Part shown: positions 44,183 to 53,606 of the stretch, one piece after another
How the letters are laid out: every line of letters starts with the position of its first letter
How positions within the stretch are numbered: position 1 is the stretch's first letter
Origin: Mycolicibacterium parafortuitum
GTDB lineage: Bacteria > Actinomycetota > Actinomycetes > Mycobacteriales > Mycobacteriaceae
DNA: 64,000 bases
Direction of reading: 5' to 3'
Assembly: GCF_002086815.1 (NCBI RefSeq)
Contig: NZ_MVID01000002.1
Coordinates: 62,001 to 126,000 of the forward strand
Program-made: the position numbers and the translations under genes
Notes under the pieces: generated by a model
Database searches by the model: none
What the model saw: the letters and a program-made list of their open reading frames with translations, nothing else
Told to the model about the DNA's origin: nothing

Positions 44183-45382
44183 ATGACGGAAATGCTGACC
44201 CGCGAGCCCGATACCGGCACCCGGTTGAGCGACTACCTGCAACGGGTTCGCGCCATCACCCCGTTGATCCGGGCCGAGGCCGAGGGCATGGAGCGGGCAC
44301 AGACGCTCAGCGACGCCGTCCGCGATGCGCTCACCGAGCAGGATCTGCACCGCATGCTGGTGCCGACCGAACTGGGTGGCGGCGGCCTGCTGCCCAGCGA
44401 GGGCCTGCGGGTCTACGAGGAGATGGCCAAGGCCGACGCGTCGACCGCATGGGCGTTCATGGCGACCTCCTGGTCGACCGCCGAGGTACTCGGGTACCTC
44501 AAGCCCGAGGTGGCCAAGGACCTCATGAGCCGGGACGAGGACTTCCGCGTCGCCGGCCAGCTGCTCCCCCGCTACCCGGCCACACAGGTCGACGGCGGGC
44601 TGATCGTCGAGGGCAACTTCAACTTCGCCAGCGGATCCGACCACGCCACCTGGATCGGTGCCGGAGTGTTCGTCGCCGACGAGGACGGCAACGCGATCCT
44701 CGGCGAGGACGGGCAGCCGCAGCCCCGGGTGGCCATGTTCCCCAAGTCCGAGGTCGATCTGAAGCAGAACTGGGATGTCTGGGGCCTCGGCGCCACCGGC
44801 AGCCACGACTACCGGGTCGACAAGAAGTTCGCGCCCGACGAGCACACCATCGTCACCTTCGGCGGCACGCCGTACCGCTCGGAGACGATCTACAAGCTGT
44901 CCAACGAGTTCGTCGGCCCGCTGCCGCACGTCCCGGTGGTCCTCGGTATCGCCACCCGCGCGCTGGAACTCCTTGCTGCGGTGGCCGTCAAGAAGTTCCG
45001 GCCCAACTACGGTGGCCCGATCGGCGAGGCCGACATCTTCAAACTCGAGTTCGCCCGGATGGAAGCCCTGCTGCACGCCGTCCGGCTGTCGTTCTACGAC
45101 CTGGTCGAATCCGCCGAAGCCACCGTGAACGAGGGCCACACCCGGACCCCCGAGCAGATGGCCCGGATGCGCCAGCAGCTGGCCTGGAGCCATGAGGCCA
45201 TGGACACCATCGTCGGCTTCGCTCACCGGTGGAGTGGCAGTCAGAGCATCGGCCGCACAGCAACATTGGGCCGGTACGTGCGCGACATGCAGGTGGCCAC
45301 CCAGCATCTCCTGGTGGATCCGAAGTTCCTGGCCGACGCCGCGACCGACCTGCTCCCGATCTACGCCGCAGCCGGAGCCTGA
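44183..45382 (+). CDS. Acyl-CoA-dehydrogenase-fold flavin monooxygenase (HsaA-like)
   Basis: A 399-residue protein with the acyl-CoA dehydrogenase fold: LVPTELGGGGL, SGSDHATWIGAG and WDVWGLGATGSHDYRV are the blocks of HsaA/HpaH-type oxygenase subunits, and the C-terminal helical domain lacks the catalytic Glu motif of true dehydrogenases. Such enzymes use reduced flavin from a separate reductase to hydroxylate aromatic or ketone substrates. No reductase is adjacent; the candidate is at 6113-6604. ATG 44183 begins the gene, and a hairpin terminator follows. Confidence 0.82.
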   Translation: MTEMLTREPDTGTRLSDYLQRVRAITPLIRAEAEGMERAQTLSDAVRDALTEQDLHRMLVPTELGGGGLLPSEGLRVYEEMAKADASTAWAFMATSWSTAEVLGYLKPEVAKDLMSRDEDFRVAGQLLPRYPATQVDGGLIVEGNFNFASGSDHATWIGAGVFVADEDGNAILGEDGQPQPRVAMFPKSEVDLKQNWDVWGLGATGSHDYRVDKKFAPDEHTIVTFGGTPYRSETIYKLSNEFVGPLPHVPVVLGIATRALELLAAVAVKKFRPNYGGPIGEADIFKLEFARMEALLHAVRLSFYDLVESAEATVNEGHTRTPEQMARMRQQLAWSHEAMDTIVGFAHRWSGSQSIGRTATLGRYVRDMQVATQHLLVDPKFLADAATDLLPIYAAAGA

Positions 45383-45402
45383 TCCCGGTTCCTGACGACT
45401 GA

Positions 45403-45436
45403 AAGGCGCCCAATCACCGAGGTGATTGGGCGCCTT
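45403..45436. terminator. Bidirectional hairpin terminator
   Basis: AAGGCGCCCAATCACC (45403-45418) and GGTGATTGGGCGCCTT (45421-45436) form a 16-bp perfect repeat between convergent genes. The T-run is short on both sides. Confidence 0.8.
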
Positions 45437-45459
45437 CGTCATTCAGCCGCGGTTACGGC

Positions 45460-46848
45460 TCAGCTGTCGCTGGAGACCGTGTCCCGGTCGGAGTCCGCAG
45501 CCGACTCTGCGGAATCCGACTTCTCGTCCGACTCGGCATCCGACTTCTCGTCCGACTCGGTACCGGACTTCTCGTTCGACTCGGTACCGGACTCTTCGGC
45601 TGAGATGTCGCTCTCGGCTTCAGCTTCGGCGGCCTCGTCGGCTTCGCGCGACGACTCGTCGCGGTCATCGGCAGCGCTGTCCACGGCATCCTCGACCTCG
45701 GACGACGAATCGTCTGAGATCGTCGGCCGGCGCTGGTCGTCCCTGGCCGACGAATCGCGCTTGCGCGACACCTTGTCGGCGACGGGTTCCTCGTTGTCGG
45801 TGACCGGGGCCGCCGCTGTCGCACCGGCGGTCTGAACTCCGGCCGTCGACGTCGTCGCGGTGACCGCAGTCTGGGACGTGGCCGTCGAGCGGGCCTTGCC
45901 GATGCGCTCGATGAGTTCCGCACGCACGGCGCGCTGGTACTTGATCATCGAGAACTTCGCCTCACTGATGCCCTGGTTCAGCGCGGTGGCAATGGTCGCT
46001 GGATCCTTCGAGGCGAACGCGGTACGGATCGACTGCGACACCGCTTTGAGCTGCTGCCGCAACGTCCGCTGGTGCAGTTTGATCTCCGCGCCGAAGGTGC
46101 GTTGCTGACTGAATTCGCGGCCATCCCAACTGATCAGCGTCCAGCCATCCTCGGCATTTCCCTCGATCACGACGTCCGCGGTGTTACGCAGCGACGCCCT
46201 CAGCAGCTCCATCTTCTGGGCTGAGGTCAGGTTATCGACGTTCATGAACGTCCAGAACATCATGGCGGCGCCATGGGAGAACACGACGGCATTGCGGTCT
46301 CCGCTGTCGTAGATCTCCTTCAACGCCCCCTTCATCCTGGCGTCGAACTCGTGGCCGTCGATCGAGCCCGGGATGCGCGCGTCGAGGTTGCCCTGCAGCC
46401 CCCACGCGAGCGGCGCCAGCATGTACCCGCTGGACGCCTCGCTCTCAGGCGTCCCCTCGTAGATGCCGGCCTCGATCTCTTGCAGGCCCGGCAGCACGAC
46501 GATCGGCAGACCCAGATACCGCGACATCGGCGCCGCCGTCAGCTGGGTCCGGACCATCGACGACGCATAGACGCCGTCGAAATTCTTGTCACCGAGCCGG
46601 CCGGCGACGGCCTCGGCCTGCTGATAGCCGAGCTCGCTGAGCACGGGGCCCGGTGTCGACGAATCGATACTGCCCGAGGCGTTTCCGAGCGACTGACCAT
46701 GACGCACGAACGTCACCCGCATCAGCTCGGCCGCCGCCGCGGGAACCGCCGTTCCTGCCAGCAGCGCACAGGCCGTCAGCATGGAGGCCAGATAGCGCCA
46801 CAGCCGGGATCTGTGTCCCGGTCTCCGATCCGACAGTGTTGCTCTCAT
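45460..46848 (-). CDS. Exported histidine-phosphatase-family protein with acidic repeat tail
   Basis: A 462-residue protein. A signal peptide (about residues 15-40, VPAAAA cleavage region) leads into a histidine-phosphatase domain with FVRHGQS (catalytic His), the second His in FSHGAAMMF and the acid in LQEIEAGIYEG. The family includes phosphoglycerate mutase-like phosphatases; an exported one would act in the cell wall space. After about residue 300 comes a Thr/Ala-rich linker and an acidic Ser/Glu/Asp tail with eight-residue repeats. ATG 46848 is chosen. It is not obviously part of the catabolic pathway. Confidence 0.85.
   Translation of the reverse strand: MRATLSDRRPGHRSRLWRYLASMLTACALLAGTAVPAAAAELMRVTFVRHGQSLGNASGSIDSSTPGPVLSELGYQQAEAVAGRLGDKNFDGVYASSMVRTQLTAAPMSRYLGLPIVVLPGLQEIEAGIYEGTPESEASSGYMLAPLAWGLQGNLDARIPGSIDGHEFDARMKGALKEIYDSGDRNAVVFSHGAAMMFWTFMNVDNLTSAQKMELLRASLRNTADVVIEGNAEDGWTLISWDGREFSQQRTFGAEIKLHQRTLRQQLKAVSQSIRTAFASKDPATIATALNQGISEAKFSMIKYQRAVRAELIERIGKARSTATSQTAVTATTSTAGVQTAGATAAAPVTDNEEPVADKVSRKRDSSARDDQRRPTISDDSSSEVEDAVDSAADDRDESSREADEAAEAEAESDISAEESGTESNEKSGTESDEKSDAESDEKSDSAESAADSDRDTVSSDS
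45521..45592. repeat. 24-base tandem repeat in the phosphatase tail
   Basis: Three near-identical 24-base units encode the eight-residue repeats SGTESNEK, SGTESDEK and SDAESDEK on the minus strand. The repeat number may vary between strains. Confidence 0.85.
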
Positions 46849-46997
46849 TCCATCTTTTCCTTTCGTCGTTGAACAGGAGGGGGTTCGGGGGCATCCGTAT
46901 TCGGGCAGCACGAATCGACCCGGTGGCTGCCCGCAGGCAACCCGGACGAGGTCAGGCCGCCGCTGACATCTGACAGCGCTGCCCGGACGGTGGTGGC

Positions 46998-47894
46998 TTA
47001 GAAGCCGAGATGCTTACGGACGAACAGGCCGATCTCGTCCGCGGCCTGAAGCCCTTCGGGCAGGATCGACGAGAACAGCGGCCACACGTGCACCATGTCG
47101 TCGTACAGAGAGACCGCCGCGGCGCCGCCGGCGGCCGACATCGACTGTGCCGCACGGCGGGAGTCGTCGAGCAGCACCTCGGCGGATCCGACGAGGAACA
47201 ACGACGGCGGAAGACCGCCGAGATCGGCAAAGATCGGTGACGCGAGGGGGTCACGCGGATCATTGCCCTGCAGGTACGCCTCTTTGAGATTGGCGATGGA
47301 ACCGCGGGACACCGCCACATCCTTGCCGTCGTAGAGGTCGACGCTTGCGCCGCTGGCGGTGAAATCCAGCAGGGGCGAGATGAAGACCGCCGACGTCGGA
47401 AGCGGCGCACCTTTGTCGCGCAGGACCGTCAGCGCCGCCAGGGTCAGGCCGCCGCCCGCGGAGTCACCTCCGACCGCGACGTTGGCGGCACCGTAGGTCG
47501 ACACCAGGTCCTCGAGTGCCGCGACACCGTCGTCGACGGCGGCGGGGAACATGTTCTCCGGTGCGCGCCGGTAATCCGGCAGCACGACCGTCACACCGGA
47601 CGTGCGGGAGAGTGCGTGACCGAGTTCCTGGAACCCCCGGGCGCTGCCGAGCACGTATCCCCCGCCGTGGAACCAGACGAGCACCTTGTCCCGGGTCGCC
47701 CCGGCAGCCGTCACGAACAGAACGGGTACCCCACCGGCCACCCCCTCGACGGGTTCGACGCCGGCGGGAAGCGCGAACTGGAGCAGCAGGTCGTCGTAGG
47801 CCGCCCGCAGTTGCTCCACGGTCGCCGTCGCCGGGTCGGGGAACCCGTTGACGTACATGTCCTCGACCTTCGCCAACGCCTCGGTTCTCGCCAT
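46998..47894 (-). CDS. Alpha/beta hydrolase (HSL-family esterase)
   Basis: A 298-residue esterase. Motifs: HGGGYVLG, GGDSAGGG, acid in VGSAEVLLDD, His in MVHVWPLF. It is the closest relative in the window of the enzyme at 6724-7674 (shared DFTASG, DPRDPLASP and order of blocks). ATG 47894 begins the gene. It is divergent from the CoA-ligase gene across a 162-base A/T-rich promoter region, so the two may be co-regulated: ester cleavage followed by CoA activation of the acid. Confidence 0.88.
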   Translation of the reverse strand: MARTEALAKVEDMYVNGFPDPATATVEQLRAAYDDLLLQFALPAGVEPVEGVAGGVPVLFVTAAGATRDKVLVWFHGGGYVLGSARGFQELGHALSRTSGVTVVLPDYRRAPENMFPAAVDDGVAALEDLVSTYGAANVAVGGDSAGGGLTLAALTVLRDKGAPLPTSAVFISPLLDFTASGASVDLYDGKDVAVSRGSIANLKEAYLQGNDPRDPLASPIFADLGGLPPSLFLVGSAEVLLDDSRRAAQSMSAAGGAAAVSLYDDMVHVWPLFSSILPEGLQAADEIGLFVRKHLGF

Positions 47895-47996
47895 TGATCC
47901 TCCGAAGTTGCTCGCCGTCCGGCACCCGATCTTGCCGGTTCAAAGGATGCTACATAGTCGCTGCTAACTTTAAATAGCTTTTGCTGGTTATTCCGC

Positions 47997-48015
47997 TAGT
48001 TTCACCGATGAACTA
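47997..48015. promoter_or_regulatory. Inverted repeat in the esterase / CoA-ligase promoter
   Basis: TAGTT (47997-48001) and AACTA (48011-48015) are inverted around nine bases. GTTAGTTC is found on the minus strand at its right edge, as in the 44.0-kb promoter. Short arms, so the evidence is weak. Confidence 0.3.
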
Positions 48016-48056
48016 ACATAATCAGTGTTCACAGATCGCAATTGAAGGACAGATCC

Positions 48057-50141
48057 ATGACCCTCGCCGCCAGCGCGCTCGACCGGCTCCTGAATCCCAA
48101 GACGATCGCTGTCGTGGGGTTGAGCGACAAGTCGCCGGTGGCCGAGTTCATCGCTCCGACGCTGCACAGTGACGCCGAAGTGCACTTCGTCCACCCCACC
48201 GCCGAGACGGTCCTGGGGGTCACGCCCCACCGGTCGATCGGCGACATCGCGGGCCCGATCGACGCGGTGCTCTCGGTGATGTCGGCGGAGCGGACGGTGG
48301 CACTGGCCGAGGAGTGCGCGGACCTCGATTGCGGCGGGCTGGTCGTCTACGCGGCGGGCTTCTCCGAACTCGGCGCCGAGGGTGCCGAGTACCAGCGGCG
48401 CCTGGTCGATGCGGCGGCGCGCGGCGGTATGGCGGTCATCGGCCCCAACAGCCTGGGCTACATCAGCATGCCCCGCAGTCTGCACCTGACCGCGTCGGCC
48501 GACTACCACCCCGCACCCGGTGGCATTTCCATTGTGTCCCACAGCGGCGCGATGATCGGCGGCATCGCGATCGCCGCCCGTCAGCGCACCGGGGTCGGGA
48601 TCTCGCGGCTCATCTCGGCAGGCAACGAGGCCACCACCGACATCGCCGATTTTTTGGATTTCCTTGCCACGGATCCGGATACCTCCGCGATCGGACTCGT
48701 CGTCGAGGGCATCCGGCGTCCGAAGGAGTTCTTCGAGGCCGCCCGCCGCTGCCTCGACGCGGGCAAGCCGATCGTCGCGGTGAAACTGGCCCGGAATGCC
48801 CGCACCCAGCAGATGGCGGCTTCACACACCGGCGCCCTGGCCGGGAGCGCGTGGGCCTACGACGTCTCCTTCGAGCACGCCGGCATTCAGCTTGCCTACG
48901 ACCTGGAGGAACTGGTCGACCGGCTCGCATTGGTGAGCCAGCTCGACCCCGAGCTGTGGAATCCGCTGCAGCGCATCGGTGTGGTGGCAGGCACCGGCGG
49001 CTTCGCGTCCCTGGCGTTCGACGTCGCAGAAGCCGAGGGTCTGACGTTGCCCCCGCTGGACAGCCTCACCGATTGGGTCACCGCCACCATTCCCGGCATC
49101 ACGGTGCCGAATCCGTTGGACACCACCGGTTTCGGGGCGACATTCTGGACCGAGATCGTCGACCGGTATGTCGGATCCGACGAGCTCGACGCTGTGGTGT
49201 TCGTGAACATGTGGAGCGACTCTGCGCTGTACCGGCGGCTGATCGACGATGTCGCGGCAGCGGGACGGCGGTACCGGAAACCGGTCGCGATCGCCGCCGG
49301 CGCAGGCGCGGTGGGAGACTTCGCCACCGAGGTGATCGGAGACGACGGGGTCGCCGCGCTCGGCTATGGGATCCGCGGCACCCTGCGTGGCCTGCACACG
49401 CTGGGGACGTTCGTCCGGGCCCGTCAGGCAGCTCGTGACGCGGTCGAAGCACCGGCCCCGGTGGCGTGCCCGGCGACTCCGATCACCGACACGGGCAACG
49501 GCAGCAGGTTCCTGCCGTTCGGCGACATCATGGCGCTGCTGCAGGACTTCGGTATTCCCATTGCTCCCTATGCCATCATCGGCGGGGACGACGCCGTCGA
49601 CGCTCCGTCCTTCGCCGCGCCGTATGCGGTCAAGCTCGCCGATGTCGCGCACCGAACCGAATTGGGCGCGGTGGCACTGAACGTCAGCGCCTCCGAGCTG
49701 ACCGGCGCGGTGGCCCGGATGCGCGTCATCGCCTCCGAGCACGGCGTCTCCGCCACCGTGGCGGTGCAACCGATGACCGCATCCCGCGGCGAGCTGCTGA
49801 TCGGCATCGATGGTCGCAGCGAGCTCGGCCCGATGGTGATGCTCGGGCTCGGCGGAATCTTCGTCGAGGTCCTGCAGCGCATCGGCGGTCGGCCCGCACC
49901 GCTGAGCAAGGCCGACGCCGAGTCCCTCATCGAGGAGTTCCGCGACCTGCACCTGCTGCACGGATTCCGCGGGTCGGAGCCGTGGCATCTCGAGCAACTC
50001 GCCGAGACGCTGGTGGGCTTCGGTAATCTCGCAGCCGCGGGCCATGATTGGATCGAGTCGCTGGACGTCAATCCGCTGCTGGTCACCGCACAGGGGCTGG
50101 TGGCGGTGGACGCGCTGTGTATCGCCAGGGACGGCGCCTAG
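48057..50141 (+). CDS. NDP-forming acyl-CoA ligase (ADP-forming acetyl-CoA synthetase family)
   Basis: A 694-residue fused enzyme: CoA-binding Rossmann domain (1-130, IAVVGLSDKSP), succinyl-CoA-ligase-like domains (130-450) with catalytic His257 in ASHTGALAG, and an ATP-grasp domain (about 470-690) including VAVQPMT and LGLGGIFVEV. It makes acyl-CoA with ADP (or GDP) and phosphate as products, through a phosphohistidine. In actinobacteria such fused forms act in carboxylate activation. ATG 48057 follows GAAGGA. A 19-bp terminator separates it from the convergent FadE5-like gene. Confidence 0.9.
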   Translation: MTLAASALDRLLNPKTIAVVGLSDKSPVAEFIAPTLHSDAEVHFVHPTAETVLGVTPHRSIGDIAGPIDAVLSVMSAERTVALAEECADLDCGGLVVYAAGFSELGAEGAEYQRRLVDAAARGGMAVIGPNSLGYISMPRSLHLTASADYHPAPGGISIVSHSGAMIGGIAIAARQRTGVGISRLISAGNEATTDIADFLDFLATDPDTSAIGLVVEGIRRPKEFFEAARRCLDAGKPIVAVKLARNARTQQMAASHTGALAGSAWAYDVSFEHAGIQLAYDLEELVDRLALVSQLDPELWNPLQRIGVVAGTGGFASLAFDVAEAEGLTLPPLDSLTDWVTATIPGITVPNPLDTTGFGATFWTEIVDRYVGSDELDAVVFVNMWSDSALYRRLIDDVAAAGRRYRKPVAIAAGAGAVGDFATEVIGDDGVAALGYGIRGTLRGLHTLGTFVRARQAARDAVEAPAPVACPATPITDTGNGSRFLPFGDIMALLQDFGIPIAPYAIIGGDDAVDAPSFAAPYAVKLADVAHRTELGAVALNVSASELTGAVARMRVIASEHGVSATVAVQPMTASRGELLIGIDGRSELGPMVMLGLGGIFVEVLQRIGGRPAPLSKADAESLIEEFRDLHLLHGFRGSEPWHLEQLAETLVGFGNLAAAGHDWIESLDVNPLLVTAQGLVAVDALCIARDGA

Positions 50142-50160
50142 TCCCCCGAACATCATCGAA

Positions 50161-50203
50161 ACGAGAACGCCGCGGCCGGTATCACCGGCCGCGGCGTTCT
50201 CGT
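50161..50203. terminator. Bidirectional 19-bp terminator hairpin
   Basis: ACGAGAACGCCGCGGCCGG (50161-50179) and CCGGCCGCGGCGTTCTCGT (50185-50203) are perfect complements with a five-base loop, between convergent genes. Very stable but with little T-run. Confidence 0.85.
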
Positions 50204-50220
50204 CGTGTGGCGCGTTCAGC

Positions 50221-52068
50221 TCAAAACGCGCCTTCGTCGAGGTCCATGACGAAGTTGTCCACCGTCAGCGCCGCCGCACGCTGGGCAGCGACACCCGGCA
50301 GCACCTCACGGGCGAAGAACCTTGCCGCGGTGATCTTTCCACGATAGAACGCGACATCGGCAGCGCTCGGATTCTCCGCCAACGCGGTTTCGGCGATTCG
50401 GGCGCTGCGCAACAGCAGCCAAGCCACCACCGCGTCCCCGAGGACGTAGAGCAGCCGTGTCGCATTCAGACCCACCCGGTACACCGCGGCCGGATCATCC
50501 TTGACGGCTGCGAGATCGCCGGTCATCTTCGCGACGATCTGTTCGACGTCGGAGACGGCGCCGGCGAGCAGCGCACGTTCGGCGGCGATGTCCCCGGCCG
50601 GGTCCGGCGAGTCGGCGAAGGCCGTGATCTCGCCGAGCACATGGGCGAGGGCCCGGCCCCTGTCCCGAATCACCTTACGGAAGAACAGGTCCTGGGCCTG
50701 GATGGCGGTCGTGCCCTCGTAGACGGTGTCGATCTTGGCGTCGCGGACGTACTGCTCGATGGGATAGTCACGCAGATAGCCCGAGCCACCCAGCGTCTGC
50801 AGCGATTCGGTCCCCAGGATCACCCAGGACCGTTCCGACCCGTAGCCCTTCACGATCGGGAGGAGCAGATCGTTCACCGATTCGGCCAGGCTCGCGCCCT
50901 GTCCGGCCGCCGTCGCGATCGCGATCTCGTCCTGCCATGCCGCGGTGTAGAGGATCAGCGACCGCATCCCCTCGGCGTACGCCTTCTGCGTGAGCAGCGA
51001 CCGGCGGACGTCCGGGTGGTGGGTGATCGTCACGCGCGGCGCCGACTTGTCCGCCGAACGTGCCAGGTCTGCACCCTGTACGCGCTGCTTGGCGTACTCC
51101 AGCGCGTTGAGGTAACCGCTCGACAGTGTCGCGATGGCCTTGGAGCCCACCATCATCCGGGCATCCTCGATGACATCGAACATCTGGGCGATACCATCGT
51201 GCACCTCGCCCAGCAGCCAGCCGCGCGCGGGGGTGTCCTCGCCGAGAGTCATCTCGCACGTGGTCGAGACGTTCATGCCCATCTTCTTCTCGATGTTGGT
51301 GGCATATACGCCGTTTCGCTCGCCGGTGAGCGCACCGGTCTCGAGGTCGAAGTGGTTCTTCGGCACCAGGAAGAGGCTCAATCCCTTGGTGCCGGGCCCG
51401 CCGACGCCGTCCACGCCCACCGGGCGGGCCAGCACGAGATGCAGGATGTTGTCGGCCAGGTCGTGTTCGCCCGCGGTGATGAACCGCTTGACGCCGTGGA
51501 TGTTCCAGGTGCCGTCGGGATTGGCCACGGCGCGCGTCCGTCCCGCACCGACATCCGAACCCGCATCCGGTTCCGTCAGGAGCATCGTGGCACCCCAGCG
51601 GTTGTCGACGGCGATCTGGGCGATCCGCTTGTCACGGTCGGTGCCGTGCCGGTAGATCACCCGGGCCGCCGTCGGGATGCCGACATAGGTCCACAACGCG
51701 GGATTGGCGCCCTGGACGAACTCCGCCAGCGCCCAGTTCAGGGAACTCGGCGTGCTGCTTCCCCCCAGTTCCGGAAGAACCCGCAGCCGCCACCACTCGG
51801 CGTCCATCCAGGTCTTGTACGCCGCGGCGAACGCCGGCGTCACTGTGACGGTCTTCGCCGACGCGTCGTACACCGGAGGGTTGCGATCCGCCTCCTCGAA
51901 GGACTCCGCAAGGTCCTCGCGGGACAACCGCTCCACCTCGCGCAGAATGAACTTCGCGGTGTCGAGATCCAGTTCGGTGTACGGCGCTTCCCCGAGAACC
52001 CGGTCGCGTCCGAGGAGCTCGAACAGGTTGAACTCGATGTCACGAAGATTGCTCTTGTAATGGCTCAT
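50221..52068 (-). CDS. Acyl-CoA dehydrogenase, FadE5-like
   Basis: A 615-residue dehydrogenase of the large FadE5 type. The N-terminus (MSHYKSNLRDIEFNLFE), TEPDAGSDVGA, GVKRFITAGEHD and ITHHPDVRRSLLTQKAYAEGM match my recollection of mycobacterial FadE5 (Rv0244c). The catalytic Glu is in YEGTTAIQAQD, and a C-terminal helical domain of about 130 residues follows. FadE5 acts on a broad range of saturated acyl-CoAs. ATG 52068 has GAGGGA seven bases upstream. Since fadE5 normally sits in its own locus, this is probably a paralogue, divergent from a double-TetR gene. Confidence 0.9.
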   Translation of the reverse strand: MSHYKSNLRDIEFNLFELLGRDRVLGEAPYTELDLDTAKFILREVERLSREDLAESFEEADRNPPVYDASAKTVTVTPAFAAAYKTWMDAEWWRLRVLPELGGSSTPSSLNWALAEFVQGANPALWTYVGIPTAARVIYRHGTDRDKRIAQIAVDNRWGATMLLTEPDAGSDVGAGRTRAVANPDGTWNIHGVKRFITAGEHDLADNILHLVLARPVGVDGVGGPGTKGLSLFLVPKNHFDLETGALTGERNGVYATNIEKKMGMNVSTTCEMTLGEDTPARGWLLGEVHDGIAQMFDVIEDARMMVGSKAIATLSSGYLNALEYAKQRVQGADLARSADKSAPRVTITHHPDVRRSLLTQKAYAEGMRSLILYTAAWQDEIAIATAAGQGASLAESVNDLLLPIVKGYGSERSWVILGTESLQTLGGSGYLRDYPIEQYVRDAKIDTVYEGTTAIQAQDLFFRKVIRDRGRALAHVLGEITAFADSPDPAGDIAAERALLAGAVSDVEQIVAKMTGDLAAVKDDPAAVYRVGLNATRLLYVLGDAVVAWLLLRSARIAETALAENPSAADVAFYRGKITAARFFAREVLPGVAAQRAAALTVDNFVMDLDEGAF

Positions 52069-52331
52069 GGCGACGTCCCTCACGCGTGTGGTCGACCCGG
52101 TTGAGGCCGGAAACGATCGCTGAACGATCCCCCGACTCGGGCCGGGGGACGCTGAACAGCGGGATCAGTGAACCATAACTCCAGCATGCGTTACCGGTCA
52201 ACACGCCATAAGCTGCATCGATGCTAGCTATAGTGAATATGTAATATGCGCATCGCGCACGGAGGAGCGCGGCCGTCCGCCGTTGTGTCGGAGCGGCGAT
52301 CCGCCCGCCGCGCGGATGCGAGACTGAATGC

Positions 52332-53597
52332 ATGGCCCGACCGGTGGGAAGAAACGAGATGCCGCGACCGACAGCAGCGCGTGTGGAGACGGTGCGGGCT
52401 GCGCTTCGCAAGTCGGCGCGGGGCAGCCATCGCACCGAGCAGGTCGCCCGCGCCGCGGCAGACCTGTTCCAGGAGTTCGGATATCAGAACGTCAGCATCG
52501 ATCGCATCGGTGCAGCCGTCGGACTGACGGGCCCGGCGGTGTACCGGCACTTCAAGGGCAAGCACGAGATCCTGGTGCATGCGTTGATGAGTCAGGTCCG
52601 CCTCGTCGAAGAGCTGAGCACCGTCGTCGCCGACGAAGGAACCACGCCCGAAGAGCACCTGCAGCTGCTGCTCGCCGGGTTCGGGGAACTCACGGTCAAC
52701 GGCAACGAAGCGACCCTGTGGCGACGCGAGCAGCGACACCTGGAGCCGTCGGAGCGCGACGTGTTCCGCCGCCATTTCGCAAACACCTACGAACGCATCG
52801 CGGTGCGGATCCTGGCCGTCAAGCCCGAACTCGGCCGTCAGAAGGCCGACCTCCTCGGCTTCGCCGTGCTGGCGATGTTCTCCAACACCCCCGACATCCG
52901 GGGCAACCTGGCCGCCGACAGGCTGCAGGAGATCCAGACCGCGGTGGCGTGGGCCCTCATCGAGTGCGAGCTGCCCGAGACCGATCCCGAGGCCACCGCG
53001 CCGGTGGCTTCGGTGCGTCGTCAACCCGCGGGACGGCGGGAGCGCATCATCGACGCCGCGGCGCGCCTATTCAACGAGCAGGGCTTCTACAACGTGCACA
53101 TCGACGACATCGCCCGCGAGTCAGGGATGTCGACGGCCACGCTGTACCAGCATGTCACGGGCAAGACCGAGGTGCTGCGCGCCGTCCTCGAACGGGGCGC
53201 CGAAGGGCTGCTCTATGTCACCGCGGATGCGCTGGCCTACGCGACCACTCCGCAACAGACCCTCGACGCCCTGATCGAGACCTACATCCGGCAGGCGGTA
53301 GGACCCTACGGCCGCATCATGCAGATCCTCGCCGCCGACCTGCTGTACCTGCCCGAGGAGGAGCAGCAGGCGCTGCGCGGTGCCCAACGCGAGTACATGG
53401 CCGAATGGGTGGAGGCGATCGAGGAACTGTCCGGCGGATTCTCCAAGGCCGACGCCCGCGCGCTCACCCAGGCCGCCATCGGTGTCGTCACTGACGTCAC
53501 CCAGGACCCGCAGCTGCGTCAGCGTCCCCAACTTGCCGAGGAACTCACCGCTGTGGTGCGCGCCATGGTCCTGCCGCCCGGCCTCAAGCCCGTCTGA
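52332..53597 (+). CDS. Double TetR-family regulator (third copy)
   Basis: A 421-residue protein with two TetR units: first helix-turn-helix at about residues 40-88 (VSIDRIGAAVGLTGPAVYRHF), second at about 235-285 (VHIDDIARESGMSTATLYQHV), each with a helical domain. The second half is related to those at 4883 and 27074 (LLYLPEEEQQALR, EYMAEWVEAIEEL). ATG 52332 is used; ATG 52359 is possible. It is convergent with the small-protein/APH operon and divergent from the FadE5-like gene, whose shared promoter contains GTGAACCAT as in the 4801 operator. Confidence 0.87.
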   Translation: MARPVGRNEMPRPTAARVETVRAALRKSARGSHRTEQVARAAADLFQEFGYQNVSIDRIGAAVGLTGPAVYRHFKGKHEILVHALMSQVRLVEELSTVVADEGTTPEEHLQLLLAGFGELTVNGNEATLWRREQRHLEPSERDVFRRHFANTYERIAVRILAVKPELGRQKADLLGFAVLAMFSNTPDIRGNLAADRLQEIQTAVAWALIECELPETDPEATAPVASVRRQPAGRRERIIDAAARLFNEQGFYNVHIDDIARESGMSTATLYQHVTGKTEVLRAVLERGAEGLLYVTADALAYATTPQQTLDALIETYIRQAVGPYGRIMQILAADLLYLPEEEQQALRGAQREYMAEWVEAIEELSGGFSKADARALTQAAIGVVTDVTQDPQLRQRPQLAEELTAVVRAMVLPPGLKPV

Positions 53598-53606
53598 ACG
53601 AGACGG

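Noticed and set aside
50044..52104. 686-residue plus-strand open frame opposite the FadE5-like gene
   Set aside because: Shadow frame caused by high GC; FadE5 motifs on the other strand are unambiguous.
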